From assembly GCF_029784165.1 (NCBI RefSeq), contig NC_073694.1:27786506-27850505 (forward strand): a DNA stretch of 64,000 bases. Reading direction: 5' to 3'. Of this stretch, positions 8,720 through 20,375 are shown piece after piece. This DNA is from Wyeomyia smithii (taxonomy: Eukaryota; Arthropoda; Insecta; Diptera; Culicidae). The notes beneath the pieces were generated by a model that was not told the origin of the DNA, made no database searches, and saw only the letters and a list, made by a program, of their open reading frames with translations. The position numbers and the translations under genes are program-made. How positions within the stretch are numbered: position 1 is the first letter of the stretch; the number at the start of each line of letters is the position of its first letter.

Positions 8720-11700
8720 TTCTATTTTTTTTTTCTTAATGGATAGTTTCAACATATTACAACTGAATATACAAAGCCTATTGAAAAACAAGGATGAATT
8801 ACAAAGAATATTACTCGAAAATAACTATTCAGCAGCATTTTTATCTGAAACTTGGACTAAATACGAATTGGAACAAACGAGTAAGTACAACATATCGCGA
8901 TACCACAAAATTTTAAACTCGCGAAACGACAATTACGGAGGAGCAGGAATTCTTTTGCACCAAGACTGGAGTTATACAGTCGTAAATTTTAATGGTATAT
9001 CAGATTCAACACAGGTTACTGGAATCAAAGTTGTTAAATTAAATTTAATATTGGTTGCATTGTACATTAAACCAACAATATCAGCACATGAGCTAGAAGA
9101 TGATTTAACGAAAATTTTTGAGGCTGTTAAAATGTATAAAAAAGTTATTATTGGCGGTGATTGGAATGGTCACCACTACGCTTGGGGAAACGATTATCGT
9201 GACATAAAGGGAGACATAATAATGGATAAAATTAACCATTACAATGTTCTTATACTTAACGATGGATCAAAAACTTTTATTCCAATAGAACTTAACAAAC
9301 AATCATCGGCAATTGACATAACATTAGCTTCTAGTGATATTTTTAATGATTTGAAATGGGAAACATTAGACTTAAGTATTGGTAGTCATCATATAGCAAT
9401 ACAAATTAGTTTAATCTCTCACTGTAAAGAGTACTCGAAAAACAAATATACCTTTAACTACAAAAAAATCACAGAAGAGATAAAAAAACTTAATTTAGCT
9501 AACATTAATGATATCATAGATTTTCAGAAGATGGTCGAAAAAATTTATAAACAAAACAAAATTAAAAATAAATATATACCTAAATTTTGGTGGTCAGATA
9601 GAGTTGAACAGGCATGGCAAAATAAAAAAACGGCAAGAACAGATTTTAACAAATTATCAAACACTGAAAATTTAATTAATTACAAAAGAGCGCATGCAAT
9701 TTTTAATAAATTAAAAAGGGAAGAAATGAAAGCAAAATTTATGGAATTTTTAACCAATATCGATCCCTCACTAAGCTCAAAAGAACTTTGGAATAGAATA
9801 AACAAAATAACGGGAAAACGTAGAAAACAAACTAATAACATTATTTATGATGATGAGTGTTTGGCCGAAAGTTTTTTGACTAAGCACTTTGGCAGAAACG
9901 ATTTTCGGCTTTTAGAATCCAACTATAATTATATAAACTACGATTTAATGGACTTGGAAAGATTTGAACACATATTAAATAAAAAGAAAAATTCATCCCC
10001 AGGGGAAGATAAAATTACTTACGATATGCTGCGCTCTTTAAGTTTTGAATCAAAACAGGCAATAGTTAAAGAAATAAATAAATATTGGAGAAACGGTTAC
10101 CTTCCAATGTCCTTGAAAACAATTAATGTTGTAGCTATACCTAAACCGGGCAAAGACCAGTCAACAATTAAAGGGAAACGACCAATATCTTTAATTCCAA
10201 CAATCACCAAAACGATAAATTCTGAAGTACTGTCAAGATTGCAAACCTTTGTAACAGATAATAATATTCTACCGAATACTTCTTTTGGTTTCCGTAAAAA
10301 TAACTCAACAACAACTTGTAGCAACTATCTAATTAACAAACTTAAGCAAAATAAAAGACAGGGATTCATATCCGCTACTATCTTCCTAGATCTTTCGAAT
10401 GCATTTAATTCCATCGATGTAGATATATCAGAGCAAATAATGATTGATTATTCCTTTCCATATGAAATAATAACATGGATTACAAATTTTTTACAAAACA
10501 GAAGAATAACTTTCAAGACTAGAGAAAAAACACTTGAGCGTATTGTTAGTAATGGCCTTCCGCAAGGTGATGTTATGTCACCTACTTTATTCAACATATA
10601 TACAGCACACTTACATAATTTTTTGGATGAAGACATTCAGTTAATTCAATTTGCAGATGATTTTGCAGTTACAGTTCGAGGGAAAAATTTACAAGAAATA
10701 GAGCGAAAAGCTCAAATATTCATGAATAAACTAATTTTAAATATGAAACAATTGAAATTTCACATAAACGCTGAGAAAACTAAAGTTATATTATTTCAAA
10801 ATAGTAATAACATTCTTAATATAACAATTGATAATAGTTTAATAGAAACAGTTCGTCATTACTCTCATTTAGGAATTATTCTAGACAGGTTTTTGAGTTT
10901 TGGATCACACATTAAAGAAATTAAAAGAAAAGTAACTGATAGGTTAAATATGATCAAAGTATTATCTGGTATCAAAAATGGCAGTCACCCTCAAGTTTTG
11001 ATTAACGTATATAACTCTTTAATTAACAGTGTTGTAGGATATGGAGCCTCTTTATTTAACAATACAGGAAAACTAAATATAAAATCACTTCAAACAATCT
11101 CAAATGCTTGCATAAGACATGTGACTGGCTGTAGTCGCACCACCCCATTAAACACATTAATGGCAATAAGTAGTCAAATACCGATACACATGCAACACAA
11201 ACAAAATACGGCGAAAGAAATAGCTAGATACTTTTATACAAACAATACTATCTGTAGTCAACTTAAACTAGAAGATCTAACTAATATTGATGAACGTAAA
11301 TTAACTTATATCGAGAAAATATATTTAGAGTACCATAATCAAATTAACAAAATATCTCCTCTTGAAAAATTACCGTCAGTTTATCAGAACATAGCAGTAG
11401 AAAGCACCTTAGGAAATATTACAAGTACAAAAAAGAATTTAAATCAATTTCAATTGAAACAAGCCACTCTATGCGCTATGCATGGAAAATACAAAAATAG
11501 ACCAAAAATATTCACTGATGCATCAAAAGATAAAAATATTTGTGGAGTAGGTGTTTTCAATGAATACGCGAACACTAGGATCAGTCGACGATTAGAAATA
11601 GAAACATGCATAACAACAGCTGAGTTGATCGCTATAGATTTGGCTCTCGATGATATCCATGGAAGGGAAATCCAGAATGCTGTGATCTATACCGATTCAA

Positions 11701-12341
11701 AATCAGCTTGCGTCATCATTAACAATGTCATTGAAAACAAATACGGAAGTAAATTAGTAGTTGGTATGATAAAAAAAGCTTTTTACTGGGGTGTTACAAT
11801 TCAGTGGATACCTAGCCATATAGATCTCAAAGGAAATGATATAGCAGATGCGTTAGCGAAAAATGGTTTAGATGAGACACACTCACTACAAAATAGTATT
11901 CTTTTGAAAGACGCTATTTTAAATATCAAAAAACAGGTTAACATAGAGGCGAATTTGTGGTATCGTGATTATGCTGAAACTAAAGGAAAAGGAATTAAAT
12001 TTTATAAATTTCAATCATCCATAACAGAGAAACCATGGTTCCACAACAAGGGCCTAACGAACTACGAAACACGACTTCTGAATAGACTTATTTCTGGACA
12101 CGATTATTCGAAATTTTGGCGTGCCAAAATGAAATTAGAAAATAACGAGAACTGCGAAACATGCCAGGAAATAGAAAATTCAGAACACACTATATTATTC
12201 TGTAAGAAATTTGATAATATTCGAATTAAATATTCTTTTAACAAAAAGTTTAATACATTAATTGAGCTACTCGAGACACGAAATGTAAATACATTTAAAG
12301 AAGTTGTCAAATTTCTTAAGGAAACAAAAATTGATATTTAA
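8703..12341 (+). CDS. LINE ORF2: endonuclease, reverse transcriptase, RNase H
   Basis: This protein of about 1,200 aa nicks the target and reverse-transcribes the element RNA there. In order: an apurinic-like endonuclease (LNIQSL near the start, FLSETW, GGDWNGHHYAWG around residue 155, then GSHH), a reverse transcriptase (FLDLSNAFNSI, GLPQGDVMSPTLFN, catalytic FADD near residue 648), an RNase H domain (FTDAS near 937, TTAELIAIDLAL, YTDSKSA, WIPSHIDLKGNDIADALAK) and a C-terminal CETCQEIENSEHTILFC finger. No stop or frameshift is seen. The first ATG at 8703 overlaps ORF1. A second ATG at 8739, 19 bases after the ORF1 stop and just before the conserved endonuclease start, is the likelier initiator. 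Confidence 0.95.
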   Translation: MILFFNSIFFFLMDSFNILQLNIQSLLKNKDELQRILLENNYSAAFLSETWTKYELEQTSKYNISRYHKILNSRNDNYGGAGILLHQDWSYTVVNFNGISDSTQVTGIKVVKLNLILVALYIKPTISAHELEDDLTKIFEAVKMYKKVIIGGDWNGHHYAWGNDYRDIKGDIIMDKINHYNVLILNDGSKTFIPIELNKQSSAIDITLASSDIFNDLKWETLDLSIGSHHIAIQISLISHCKEYSKNKYTFNYKKITEEIKKLNLANINDIIDFQKMVEKIYKQNKIKNKYIPKFWWSDRVEQAWQNKKTARTDFNKLSNTENLINYKRAHAIFNKLKREEMKAKFMEFLTNIDPSLSSKELWNRINKITGKRRKQTNNIIYDDECLAESFLTKHFGRNDFRLLESNYNYINYDLMDLERFEHILNKKKNSSPGEDKITYDMLRSLSFESKQAIVKEINKYWRNGYLPMSLKTINVVAIPKPGKDQSTIKGKRPISLIPTITKTINSEVLSRLQTFVTDNNILPNTSFGFRKNNSTTTCSNYLINKLKQNKRQGFISATIFLDLSNAFNSIDVDISEQIMIDYSFPYEIITWITNFLQNRRITFKTREKTLERIVSNGLPQGDVMSPTLFNIYTAHLHNFLDEDIQLIQFADDFAVTVRGKNLQEIERKAQIFMNKLILNMKQLKFHINAEKTKVILFQNSNNILNITIDNSLIETVRHYSHLGIILDRFLSFGSHIKEIKRKVTDRLNMIKVLSGIKNGSHPQVLINVYNSLINSVVGYGASLFNNTGKLNIKSLQTISNACIRHVTGCSRTTPLNTLMAISSQIPIHMQHKQNTAKEIARYFYTNNTICSQLKLEDLTNIDERKLTYIEKIYLEYHNQINKISPLEKLPSVYQNIAVESTLGNITSTKKNLNQFQLKQATLCAMHGKYKNRPKIFTDASKDKNICGVGVFNEYANTRISRRLEIETCITTAELIAIDLALDDIHGREIQNAVIYTDSKSACVIINNVIENKYGSKLVVGMIKKAFYWGVTIQWIPSHIDLKGNDIADALAKNGLDETHSLQNSILLKDAILNIKKQVNIEANLWYRDYAETKGKGIKFYKFQSSITEKPWFHNKGLTNYETRLLNRLISGHDYSKFWRAKMKLENNENCETCQEIENSEHTILFCKKFDNIRIKYSFNKKFNTLIELLETRNVNTFKEVVKFLKETKIDI

Positions 12342-12619
12342 ACCATATATACCTTATATATTTTTGCTTTCAAAGTTTGCATACTGCCTTAATCTCCTTT
12401 CCTATCTCTTTCACAGGTTGTACATGGAGTACTACGAGCGTTGCTAAAAATCACAGGGCAATATAGTCTTAGTCACTCAGCCCTACCATCGAGTTGTCAA
12501 CAGGGACAGCTCAAATAGAAGAGAAGAAGAAGAAGAAGAAGAAGATCTAAATGGGAAGTGAAAAAATATAATTTTGAAGCTAAAATTTTGATGATTCGTG
12601 TGAGTGTGTTTTTGTACCA

Positions 12620-12766
12620 ATGGAAATGGGAGAACCTGTTCTCGTAAAAATGGAAAAAGAGTCCGGGATGATAAAAGCGGATTTATCCGGCGTAATATTG
12701 GGCCCTTCCGGAAACGCGCACCACGAGCCTAACTTCAGTTCGGCTTCCGGCGGCAGTCACAGTTAA
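12620..12766 (+). CDS. 48-codon chimeric junction ORF, unit 2
   Basis: This is the unit 2 copy of the ORF at 481: exon-1 start of the zinc-finger gene fused at 12681/12682 to the foreign sequence. It differs from the other two by one Phe-to-Leu change in the exon-derived part. Its promoter copy is split from it by the LINE insertion, so transcription from that promoter would have to cross 5.4 kb. Confidence 0.35.
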   Translation: MEMGEPVLVKMEKESGMIKADLSGVILGPSGNAHHEPNFSSASGGSHS

Positions 12767-13106
12767 AACGGAGTGCTGAAAAAAGAAATTAATTACAGTC
12801 TGTCGAAGCCGAATTTCAATTGTAGATAAGAATGAGAGAAATAAACACATTACTATGAAAAAGTTTTATCTTAGATTTTCCCTAGCGACAAATAAACAAA
12901 ACCACCGACTTCAATCGTAGGTAACAATGAGAGAGAAATAAACACGTTACTATGAAAAAGCTTTCCCCTCTTAGATTTTGCCTAGTGACAAATAAACAAA
13001 ACCACCGGTTTGCTAGCTTACCTTATGCCTTGCAGTACCCTTATTTCATCATAAGAGGATAAGGATAGGTTGTGAATAGACGTTGCACCTGTCAGCTTCT
13101 AGAAAA

Positions 13107-13646
13107 ATGGGCCGTTTTAGAAGATTTTGCCGTCAAATAAAAAATATGTTCACCTGTACCTGTTGCTCTTCCTCAAAGGAACCAGGGAAAATAAAATTAA
13201 AGGAAACAAAACCTAAGGCAACGAAGCCTAAAGCCAAAAACTCAAAGAAAAAGCCTCAACTCACTGAGGTACAGGTACGGGTGATAGATATATCGAAGCC
13301 ATCAACATCATATGCACCCAGACCATCTATGATGTTGATGGTCGGGTCATATGCTGTCGGGCCGTCAACCCGTGTTGACAATAAAATGAATTTGTGGCCA
13401 ACGAGATCTGATACCTCGATTTACATGCCACCGAATGATAGTGCCACAAGACGGTGTAGCTCGTGGCCTAGACTATATCCATCACCTGGTCGGGGCCCGA
13501 TTGAACCTATTGGATTTGTGTGGCTAAATCGGGGCAAAGTAAAAGTATACCGCGGCAGAAGAAAATCTATCAGTTATAACTATTGCTGCATACCGTTTCT
13601 GTTATTTATGACCGGTTATCTTGTAGCAGCTCTTGTGGCGCTGTAA
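13107..13646 (+). CDS. Unrecognised 179-aa Cys/Lys-rich protein with C-terminal membrane segment, unit 2
   Basis: This second copy encodes the same amino acids as the copy at 968, including the MGRFRRFC start, the FTCTCC cysteine cluster, the Lys/Pro tract and the hydrophobic tail. At 13448 a synonymous ACG-to-ACA change is present. It lies downstream of the LINE. The in-frame TTG at 13083 is rejected as a start in favour of the ATG. Function is unknown. Confidence 0.55.
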   Translation: MGRFRRFCRQIKNMFTCTCCSSSKEPGKIKLKETKPKATKPKAKNSKKKPQLTEVQVRVIDISKPSTSYAPRPSMMLMVGSYAVGPSTRVDNKMNLWPTRSDTSIYMPPNDSATRRCSSWPRLYPSPGRGPIEPIGFVWLNRGKVKVYRGRRKSISYNYCCIPFLLFMTGYLVAALVAL

Positions 13647-13657
13647 TCGAAATTTTT

Positions 13658-14445
13658 AGCATCCCAAAATTCTTCAATGAACTCGAAAATTCAAAAATGT
13701 GATTCGGATAAAGGAAGGATAGCTGAATGGATTACTTCCTGGTCTATTCCTATCCTTATCCTTTCATCTCGTTTGTGTGTGTGTATATGAGTGAGAATTT
13801 GTGTATGTTTGTAGATTTTTTTTTCGTATACACACTCTCTTTTTACAGTGTGTGTATTAAAAAAAATTGAATAGAAGATATTGGGTGTATGTGCGCGTAG
13901 TTTTAAAAAATAGTAGTAAGCATCCCAAAATTCTTGAATGAACTCGAAAATTCAAAAATGCGATTCGGATAAAGGAAGGATAGCTGAATGGATTACTTCC
14001 TGGTCTATTCCTATCCTTATCCTCTTATCTCGTTTGTGTGTGTGTGTGTATATGAGTGAGAATTTGTGTATGTTTGTAGATTTTTTTTCGTATACACACT
14101 CTCTTTGTACAGTGTGTGTATTAAAAAAAATTGAATAGAAGATATTGGGTGTATGTGCGCGTAGTTTTAAAAAATAGTAATAGCATCCCAAAATTCTTGA
14201 ATGAACTCGAAAATTCAAAAATGCGATTCGGATAATGGAAGGATAGCTGAATGGATTACTTCCTGGTCTATTCCTATCCGTATCCTCTTATCTCGTTTGT
14301 GTGTGTGTGTGTATATGAGTGAGAATTTGTGTATGTTTGTAGATTTTTTTTCATATACACACTTTTTTTGTACAGTGTGTGTATTAAAAAAAATTGAATA
14401 GAAGATATTGGGTGTATGTGCGCGTAGTTTTAAAAAATAGTAATA
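13658..14445 (+). repeat. 263-bp tandem repeat, three copies, unit 2
   Basis: Copies start at 13658, 13919 and 14182 and are near-identical to those of unit 1, followed by the same hairpin array to about 14710. A GT microsatellite near 14725-14750 is longer than in unit 1. Confidence 0.88.
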
Positions 14446-15699
14446 AGCTAGTAATAAACAATGTGTGTGTGAGTATTTGGGTATGTTTAAAGATGTTTTT
14501 TTTTTTTCATATACACACTCCATTTGTACAGTGTGTGTATGAAAAAGAGATGGAATAAAAGTGTAGTGCAGGTAAAAACAGTTTGTGCAGCTTTTTTATA
14601 TACACACTCCTTTTGCACAGTGTATGTATAAAAAAACAGTGGAATGGAAAGTAGAGTATATTTTTTCATATACACACTTCCTTTGTACAGTGTGTGTATT
14701 AAAAAAGTAGAACAGAATATAGTGTGTTTGTGTGTGTGTGTGTGTGTATGTGTGCCTAGTCTGTAAGAATCAGCTAAAAATAAGCAAATTTGAAATTAGA
14801 ACCAAAAAATTGAAAAATTTGGAAAATTAAATAAAAATTGTAAACTAAGAAATTTCAACTAACAAAACAGTAATTTTGGAACATTGAAGAATTTTGAAAC
14901 TAGAAATTGTGGAAAAAAAATGAAAAATTGTTGATGTTTAGTAATGAGGTGTTAAAGATAATTTGTAATCTTTAGCATCACATTACTCATAACATTAATG
15001 GAAGAAAATATAATTTTACCAGAAATTGAATTTGGAAATTAGAAATTGTGAATCGAAATTAGAAATTAAAGCAGAATTTGAAATTTTTGGGTTGCAAAGA
15101 GTCCGCCTCCCCGTGGTGCAACCTGGGTAACGCTAAATGGACTCGTAAGTTTTGGAGAGTAAAAATTGGAATAAGAAATTTGTAATGAAAAATTTGCTGT
15201 ATAAAATTATGAATCGATGTTTAGTAATGAGATATTTAAAATAATTGGTAATCTTAAGAATCACATTACAAATCAAATTACTATAATTTAGCAGTTGTAT
15301 ATCGTAAATCGAAAATTTAAAAGTTAAAATAGAAACTTAGAAATAAGTTGTTTGAAACTATATACACTAGAGATCAGTAGTAAGGTATTGAAGATTAGCA
15401 ATTGTATAAAAATAGGTTTTAGTTTCGGAATGGCAACTATAAAAAGAAATTGAAAATTTGTAACAGGAAATTTCGATTTAAATAGTTGCATTTGGAAATT
15501 AATTATTAGGAACTGAAATTAGAAATTAGCGTGAAATTTGAAATTTTTGGGTGGTGCAACCTGGATAACACTTAATAAACTCATTTAAATTTTGTAACTC
15601 ATAAAAAGACAAGAATTTCAAATATCTCTGAAACTACCACACCGATCGGCGTGAAATTTGATATATAGGAGCTTTGGGGACCGAGAAAGATTACTAAGA

Positions 15700-16500
15700 T
15701 AGTTCGAAATCCCTCCCTATTCTGGAAGGGAGGGATCCCATACAAATGAAACACAAATTTCTGCACATCTCAAAAACTAACCGAGCAAATGGAACCAAAT
15801 TTGGAATGTGGATGTTTTTAGAGGTAACAAATATGTCCATAATGTTTTGACACTTCTACTTCTTCTGGAAGGGAGGGTTTTCATACAAATGAAACACAAA
15901 TTTCTGCACATCTCGAGAACCAATCAAGCAAATACAACCAAATTTGGCAAGTGAATGTTTTAGGGGTAACAAATATTTCCACAATGGTTCAATACCCATC
16001 CCTCTTCTGGAATGGAGGGGTTCCATACGAATGAAACACAAATTTCTGCACATCTCGAGAACCAATCAAGCAAGTACAACCAAATTTGGCAAGTGAATGT
16101 TTTAGGGGTAACCAATATGTCCACAATGGTTCAATACCCCTCCCTCTTCTGGAATGGAGGGGTTCCATACGAATGAAACACAATTTTCTGCACATCTCGA
16201 AAACTAACCAACAAAATGGAATCACATTTGGCAGGTGAATGGTTTTAGGGGTAACAGATATGCCCATAATAGATTGACACCACTCCCTCTTCTGGAAGGG
16301 AGGGAATAAACACAATTTCTGCAAATCTAGAGAGATAATAAATGAATAATATATATAAATACATGATCCCAAGTATGATTTGTTGAGGTTTTTGAGATCA
16401 AGAAAAATTTTCATGGTGGTTCGACACTCCTCCCTCTTCTAAGAGAGAGAGCTCATACAAATAAACTCAAATTTCTTTACAACTCAAGAACTAATCAAGT
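15700..16500 (+). repeat. ~120-bp minisatellite, unit 2
   Basis: Same motif as the array at 3545, with one additional copy in the middle (around 16060-16200) and without the following ~0.7 kb found in unit 1. Confidence 0.83.
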
Positions 16501-17359
16501 AAATGGAACCAAACTTGACATGTGGAGGTTTCATGATCAGTTTCAATTTTGAATAGTTTTGAAACCTTTTTGAACTAAAAATGATAGATATGCACTGCGT
16601 CATTTTAGTCATTTTTATGCCATATGCACTGCGAGTCATTTTTATGCCATATGTATTTTACCTTTCGATGATGAAAAACGTAAACGTTGGTCATGAAATG
16701 TGCCATAAGTATTTTGTGAGTCAGCAATCGTTGTAAAATGTTTGTGTTCAGAAAACGTATGTTGATCATATATGCAATGGCCTTTCCAACAACGGAAGTA
16801 TCAATAGCCCAGCTCTAGCCTCTTACGTTCTATGCTACGCCAGGATGTTGTCTTGGCTAGAGCATAAAACTGGACTTTCTTAACAATTAAAAATTTATTA
16901 ACTGTAAATGTAATAAATTTGACTAAAATTTTTTCTAGTTGATTGAGAAAATTCAATAACGGATTTGGAAAACATGTCAATGAATACGAAATGTTCAATA
17001 TTCGACTAGTATAAAGTGCTTTTTTGGCACTTACTGGGAGTAAGAAATATAACGGTCAAATTAATTTTAAAATTTGGTCATCAAAACAATAAAAAATTTC
17101 AACCAATGAAATATTGTTCAGACCTCGAATGACACAAGATCACGGAGCAGTTTTATTTCAACTATTCATGAGAAGGGTAAAACTGATCAATGTTACCCCG
17201 CTAATCAATGATACCCCGTTTTACGGTACTCCTGTTATCCACCAATCACTGAAAATGACGCCCTCGCGGAAACTGACAACTGTTTCACCTGGCACCACAC
17301 GAGAAGCTTCTATAGAGCGATTACCGGAATCAGGAATCGAACCGTGACAATTTCTGCCG

Positions 17360-18071
17360 TGTGCAACGACAGTCGCAAGTGGTCAGGCGTTTAAAACAAC
17401 ACTTCGAAGTGTTACTGAACGGTGAGCTAGATGGGAAGGATAGCTTACCGGCCGAACTTTTCAAAGTCGGTAGCGATCAACTGTGTACTGCAATTCACCA
17501 AATTAGCCTGAGGACATAGTCTGAGTTAAAACTATCTACGGATTCTTATGTCCTATCTATACGAAGAGACACACACTCTACTGTAGCAACTATCGAGACA
17601 TAACCCTGAATTCCACATACAAACTTTTCTCCCGCGTTGTGTTACATAGACTGAGATCTACAACAGACCAAATGTTCACCTTGAGACAGTCACATCATCT
17701 GTTTATAGCCTTCAAGGCGGCGTACGACTCAGTGAAACGCAACGAGTTGTAGCAGCGGGCGAAATTTCGTACCCGTTTGTGATGTGTGATGGTCTGAAGC
17801 AAGGAGACGGTCCCTCGAACTTGCTGTTTAACATAGCCTTGGAGAGTGCTATACGAAGGGCGTCATTCGTATAACTATGGAGGAGGCCTTTACAGTTCTC
17901 ATGGTGGATGGGCGACCGTCTACGATAATATTCAACAGAGACTCGGATAGAGACCGGTTATTTTTAGGTAGATTCTGTACGCGGATAGAGGTGACTGGAG
18001 AGCAGCACGTCGAGTTTTATGGAGAACGTATTCTGGATTCGGTATGGGATCTATATGATCTGTCGCCATGA
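17360..18071 (+). pseudogene. Degenerate RTE-like reverse transcriptase fragment, unit 2
   Basis: Copy of the fragment at 5770 with the same stops and frameshifts. FKAAYDSVKRNEL and GLKQGDGPSNLLFN are readable in separate frames. It is not functional. Confidence 0.78.
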
Positions 18072-18786
18072 AATTAAAAAATAAACCTTTTTCAGTTTGT
18101 GTAATGTTATCTCTTCGGTGAAACAGCATCAGTATTCTCGAAAAAAAAATATTTGAGAGGAGCTCAGGCGATCAGAGTACAAAAATTGAACTGGCTCATA
18201 CAATGCATAAAACGCTTCCATTATTTCAGAAATAGCAAAAAAATCAACTGCGATTTTAACCTACTACTGAACCTCTGAATGGTCGTTATTGGTAGAGTCT
18301 TCGTAATTGAACCATGGTGCAGTGGTAGAAGAATGATCATGAATTTTTAGTGGAAATATATAAAAATGCAGAATTTAGTTTTGCATAATTCTTGACCTAT
18401 TGTTGGATTATTTTCATCATTCCAACTTTTTAATCGGACAGTTTAAATCTATTTTAATACTTGCGCTCAAAATGTTATAAGTGAAATCAGTAAGTCTAAA
18501 TTCATGAGACATTCATTTTTAAATCAATGTGTTCAATTTGAAGTGTGAAAATCGGAAAAAATTAACGTGATAATTTTCTACCGTGTATCCAATGCTGGAA
18601 TGACAACCAGCAGAGATTGTGGTGAGGTGAAATTCTAGGTGGTGGGAGTCGGTAAACAAGTTCAAGTGACGCTACGGTACGAATTCAAAAACAAATTTCG
18701 GTCCTTTTAAGATCTAAATGGGAAGTGAAAAAATATAATTTTGAAGCTAAAATTTTGATGATTCGTGTGAGTGTGTTTTTGTACCA

Positions 18787-18933
18787 ATGGAAATGGGAGA
18801 ACCTGTTTTCGTAAAAATGGAAAAAGAGTCCGGGATGATAAAAGCGGATTTATCCGGCGTAATATTGGGCCCTTCCGGAAACGCGCACCACGAGCCTAAC
18901 TTCAGTTCGGCTTCCGGCGGCAGTCACAGTTAA
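18787..18933 (+). CDS. 48-codon chimeric junction ORF, unit 3
   Basis: Third copy of the junction ORF (see 481), breakpoint at 18848/18849. The promoter copy immediately upstream is uninterrupted here, so of the three copies downstream of a complete unit boundary this one has the simplest path to expression. Confidence 0.38.
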   Translation: MEMGEPVFVKMEKESGMIKADLSGVILGPSGNAHHEPNFSSASGGSHS

Positions 18934-19273
18934 AACGGAGTGCTGAAAAAAGGAATTAATTACAGTCTGTCGAAGCCGAATTTCAATTGTAGATAAGAAT
19001 GAGAGAAATAAACACATTACTATGAAAAAGTTTTCTCTTAGATTTTCCCTAGCGACAAATAAACAAAACCACCGACTTCAATCGTAGGTAACAATGAGAG
19101 AGAAATAAACACGTTACTATGAAAAAGCTTTCCCCTCTTAGATTTTGCCTAGCGACAAATAAACAAAACCACCGGTTTGCTAGCTTACCTTATGCCTTGC
19201 AGTACCCTTATTTCATCATAAGAGGATAAGGATAGGTTGTGAATAGACGTTGCACCTGTCAGCTTCTAGAAAA

Positions 19274-19813
19274 ATGGGCCGTTTTAGAAGATTTTGCCGT
19301 CAAATAAAAAATATGTTCACCTGTACCTGTTGCTCTTCCTCAAAGGAACCAGGGAAAATAAAATTAAAGGAAACAAAACCTAAGGCAACGAAGCCTAAGG
19401 CCAAAAACTCAAAGAAAAAGCCTCAACTCACTGAGGTACAGGTACGGGTGATAGATATATCGAAGCCATCAACATCATATGCACCCAGACCATCTATGAT
19501 GTTGATGGTCGGGTCATATGCTGTCGGGCCGTCAACCCGTGTTGACAATAAAATGAATTTGTGGCCAACGAGATCTGATACCTCGATTTACATGCCACCG
19601 AATGATAGTGCCACGAGACGGTGTAGCTCGTGGCCTAGACTATATCCATCACCTGGTCGGGGCCCGATTGAACCTATTGGATTTGTGTGGCTAAATCGGG
19701 GCAAAGTAAAAGTATACCGCGGCAGAAGAAAATCTATCAGTTATAACTATTGCTGCATACCGTTTCTGTTATTTATGACCGGTTATCTTGTAGCAGCTCT
19801 TGTGGCGCTGTAA
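19274..19813 (+). CDS. Unrecognised 179-aa Cys/Lys-rich protein with C-terminal membrane segment, unit 3
   Basis: Third copy, same amino-acid sequence as the others. An AAA-to-AAG change near 19398 is synonymous. An intact promoter copy and the junction ORF precede it. Three identical proteins with only silent differences fit either very recent duplication or selection, and the number of changes is too small to decide. Confidence 0.55.
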   Translation: MGRFRRFCRQIKNMFTCTCCSSSKEPGKIKLKETKPKATKPKAKNSKKKPQLTEVQVRVIDISKPSTSYAPRPSMMLMVGSYAVGPSTRVDNKMNLWPTRSDTSIYMPPNDSATRRCSSWPRLYPSPGRGPIEPIGFVWLNRGKVKVYRGRRKSISYNYCCIPFLLFMTGYLVAALVAL

Positions 19814-19824
19814 TCGAAATTTTT

Positions 19825-20375
19825 AGCATCCCAAAATTCTTCAATGAACTCGAAAATTCAAAAATGTGATTCGGATAATGGAAGGATAGCTGAATGGATT
19901 ACTTCCTGGTCTATTCCTATCCTTATCCTCTTATCTCGTTTGTGTGTGTGTGTATATGAGTGAGATTTTGTGTATGTTTGTAGATTTTTTTTTTCGTATA
20001 CACACTCTCTTTGTACAGTGTGTGTATTAAAAAAAATTGGATAGAAGATATTGGATGTATGTGCACGTAGTTTTAAAAATGGTAATAAGCTAGTAATAAA
20101 CAATGTGTGTGTGAGTATTTGGGTATGTTTGAAGATGTTTTTTTTTTTCATATACACACTCCATTTGTACAGTGTGTGTATGAAAAAGAGATGGAATAAA
20201 AGTGTAGTGCAGGTAAAAACAGTTTGTGCAGCTTTTTTATATACACACTCCTTTTGCACAGTGTATGTATAAAAAACAGTGGAATGGAAAATAGAGTATC
20301 TTTTTTCATATACACACTTCCTTTGTACAGTGTGTGTATTAAAAAAGTAGAACAGAATATAGTGTGTTTGTGTGT
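19825..20375. repeat. Single 263-bp-type repeat plus four TG/CA hairpins, unit 3
   Basis: One copy of the agcatcccaaaattctt repeat, hybrid between the first and last copies of the other units, then the hairpin series (near 19997, 20152, 20240 and 20308). This accounts for most of the length difference between units 2 and 3 and looks like contraction by unequal exchange. Confidence 0.8.

Larger units (their letters stand above)
7141..12541 (+). mobile_element. I-type non-LTR retrotransposon, apparently full length
   Basis: The element is inserted in the unit 2 promoter copy. Flanks repeat aagatctaaatg (7129-7140 and 12542-12553), a 12-bp target duplication, and the same site is unoccupied in unit 3 at 18709-18720. 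It has a ~205-bp 5' leader, two ORFs, a ~200-bp 3' end and a terminal (gaa)n tract instead of poly(A). Both ORFs are open and the site is clean, so the insertion is recent and followed the triplication. Clade assignment (I superclade) rests on the endonuclease-RT-RNase H layout. The (gaa)n tail makes the last one or two bases ambiguous. Confidence 0.93.
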
